Assembly: GCA_037127315.1 (NCBI GenBank)
Contig: JBBBDQ010000913.1
Span: 4,602,501 to 4,666,500, forward strand
Direction of reading: 5' to 3'
Length of the DNA stretch: 64,000 nt
From: Ascarosepion bandense
Lineage: Eukaryota > Mollusca > Cephalopoda > Sepiida > Sepiidae
Positions 63,380 through 64,000 of the stretch are shown here, piece after piece. Positions within the stretch are counted from its first letter, which is position 1. Each line of letters begins with the position of its first letter. Position numbers and translations under genes: made by a program. A model generated the notes under the pieces. That model had not been told where the DNA came from, ran no database searches, and saw only the letters and a list, made by a program, of their open reading frames with translations.

Positions 63380-63778
63380 GTTTTTTTTTTAAATAATCGT
63401 TTCACTGCAAGCAAGACGATACTGCCACTGGTGCGGAGGGAGTTACAATGTAAGGAGATGAATGGCAGTAAAACAAACAGTATAGGGGATGTTGTAGAAA
63501 GGGCAAGAGAGAAATGGGAGTCATTAAAATAGAAGATAGTAATTGTTGCATTTAAACTTTTAGAGATCGTGCCCATCAGGGAAGCAAGCATGGGAAAAAA
63601 AGTTCAACAGGCAGGAATCGAGAGGAATGAAACTGATGGAGTAGAAGTGGCCGTTACATTTTGATGGTAAAAGGGCAAAACCTAGTTGCCAATCTATGTG
63701 ACTTCCTTCTGTCTTTTCTACAAATATTTTCATAGCAACTGCTCTGATGAGCTTTTTATTGCCAAGTACCCCAACCAC
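63380..63778 (-). mobile_element. LINE-J 3' end with inverted 5' segment
   Basis: 63380-63690 is LINE-J in reverse (poly(A) complement at 63382, GCAAGACGATACTGCCACTG, then the RLATRFCPFT region). 63695-63778 carries the upstream coding part in the opposite orientation (TCTGTCTTTTCTACAAATAT, encoding the FYKYF region, then CTCTGATGAGCTT). This is the layout left by twin priming. Confidence 0.75.
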
Positions 63779-63782
63779 GGGA

Positions 63783-64000
63783 TGTGTGTTGTGGTGCAGT
63801 GGATATCGGCTCAGAATGAAAAATCAAGGAGCTGGGTTCGAATTCCAGTTGAATTCATTGCATTTACTTACGCGCAAATACCCTTGGGAAAGGTATTAAT
63901 CCGTCTCTTCCTTCCAGTTATGGGTCAAATAACAAGACAGATTGGGTTCTATAGCCTTGGCTGGCAACCAGTCTACTGCAGAAAGCAATGGCAACCTCCT
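63783..64000 (+). repeat. SINE-A copy, runs off the window
   Basis: Head GTGTGTTGTGGTGCAGTGGA and B-box GGGTTCGAATTCC are well preserved. The window ends inside the body at GCAATGGCAACCT. Confidence 0.92.

Overview
The window looks like intergenic or intronic DNA from a large, AT-rich metazoan genome, and I found no convincing host gene. The mix of elements fits a lophotrochozoan, most likely a cephalopod of the octopus type: several tRNA-derived SINE families, 5' truncated non-LTR retrotransposons, Tc1/mariner elements, Penelope-like elements and dozens of (TA)n and (TG)n tracts. The cephalopod assignment is an inference from repeat content. Almost every open reading frame over 60 codons is a repeat, a low-complexity artefact or a decayed transposon protein.

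Family names used here are local labels. SINE-A is a tRNA-headed SINE of about 310 bp. Its head carries the pol III A and B boxes, and its far end is a conserved block around the words CAGTCAGTCATGTC. SINE-B is a 410-bp retroposon with 11-14 bp target duplications. The 5S-tRNA SINE is a chimera with a 5S rRNA head followed by the SINE-A-type tRNA module. LINE-J is a non-LTR element whose C-terminal reverse-transcriptase tail contains the words SHRRDVASLCLFYKYFHG. LINE-R is a second non-LTR element whose tail contains the word FYRRMLRIPWTEH. R1 is an unclassified dispersed element ending in CGGCGTTGCTCGGGTG. PLE means Penelope-like element, and HHR means hammerhead ribozyme.

Layout. 0-8 kb: a satellite edge, SINE-A copies (two in tandem with three copies of one target site), LINE-R and LINE-J relics, R1 and the first 5S-tRNA SINEs. 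8-10.5 kb: 24-bp and 28-bp minisatellites on either side of the best 5S-tRNA SINE. 11-19 kb: SINE-A, R1, LINE-R split by SINE-B, and a LINE-J 3' UTR expanded as a 90-bp array. 20-23 kb: a complete but inactive mariner inside a SINE-A, a solo-LTR-like insertion, a complex duplication and a MITE. 24-28 kb: two LINE-J tails, a 42-bp minisatellite and a 103-bp array made from LINE-J coding sequence. 28-36 kb: a tandem dimer of a tRNA-like/HHR element, R1, SINEs, (TA)n clusters and palindromes. 36-39 kb: a degenerate Tc1-like element with internal amplification and two nested insertions. 39-48 kb: foldback elements and hammerhead motifs. 51-64 kb: long-TIR elements, a GIY-YIG Penelope-like element with inverted terminal repeats, its snapback derivative, and a dense run of (TA)n-bounded hairpins.

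The most interesting signal is a set of hammerhead ribozymes. Three have an intact core (CUGANGA, GAAA, UH cleavage site) and all three helices: 43412-43460 (-), 44208-44251 (+) and 56717-56762 (+). About ten further copies are decayed. One group lies in a tRNA-like monomer that occurs as a 310-nt tandem dimer, which is the architecture of a retrozyme. The other group lies in inverted-repeat elements next to (TA)n tracts that resemble the ends of the resident Penelope-like element. A simple reading is that PLE machinery spreads both the PLE ends and the small ribozyme-bearing elements; that link is inference. A second notable item is the 5S rRNA-tRNA chimeric SINE, seen in the same order in four places.
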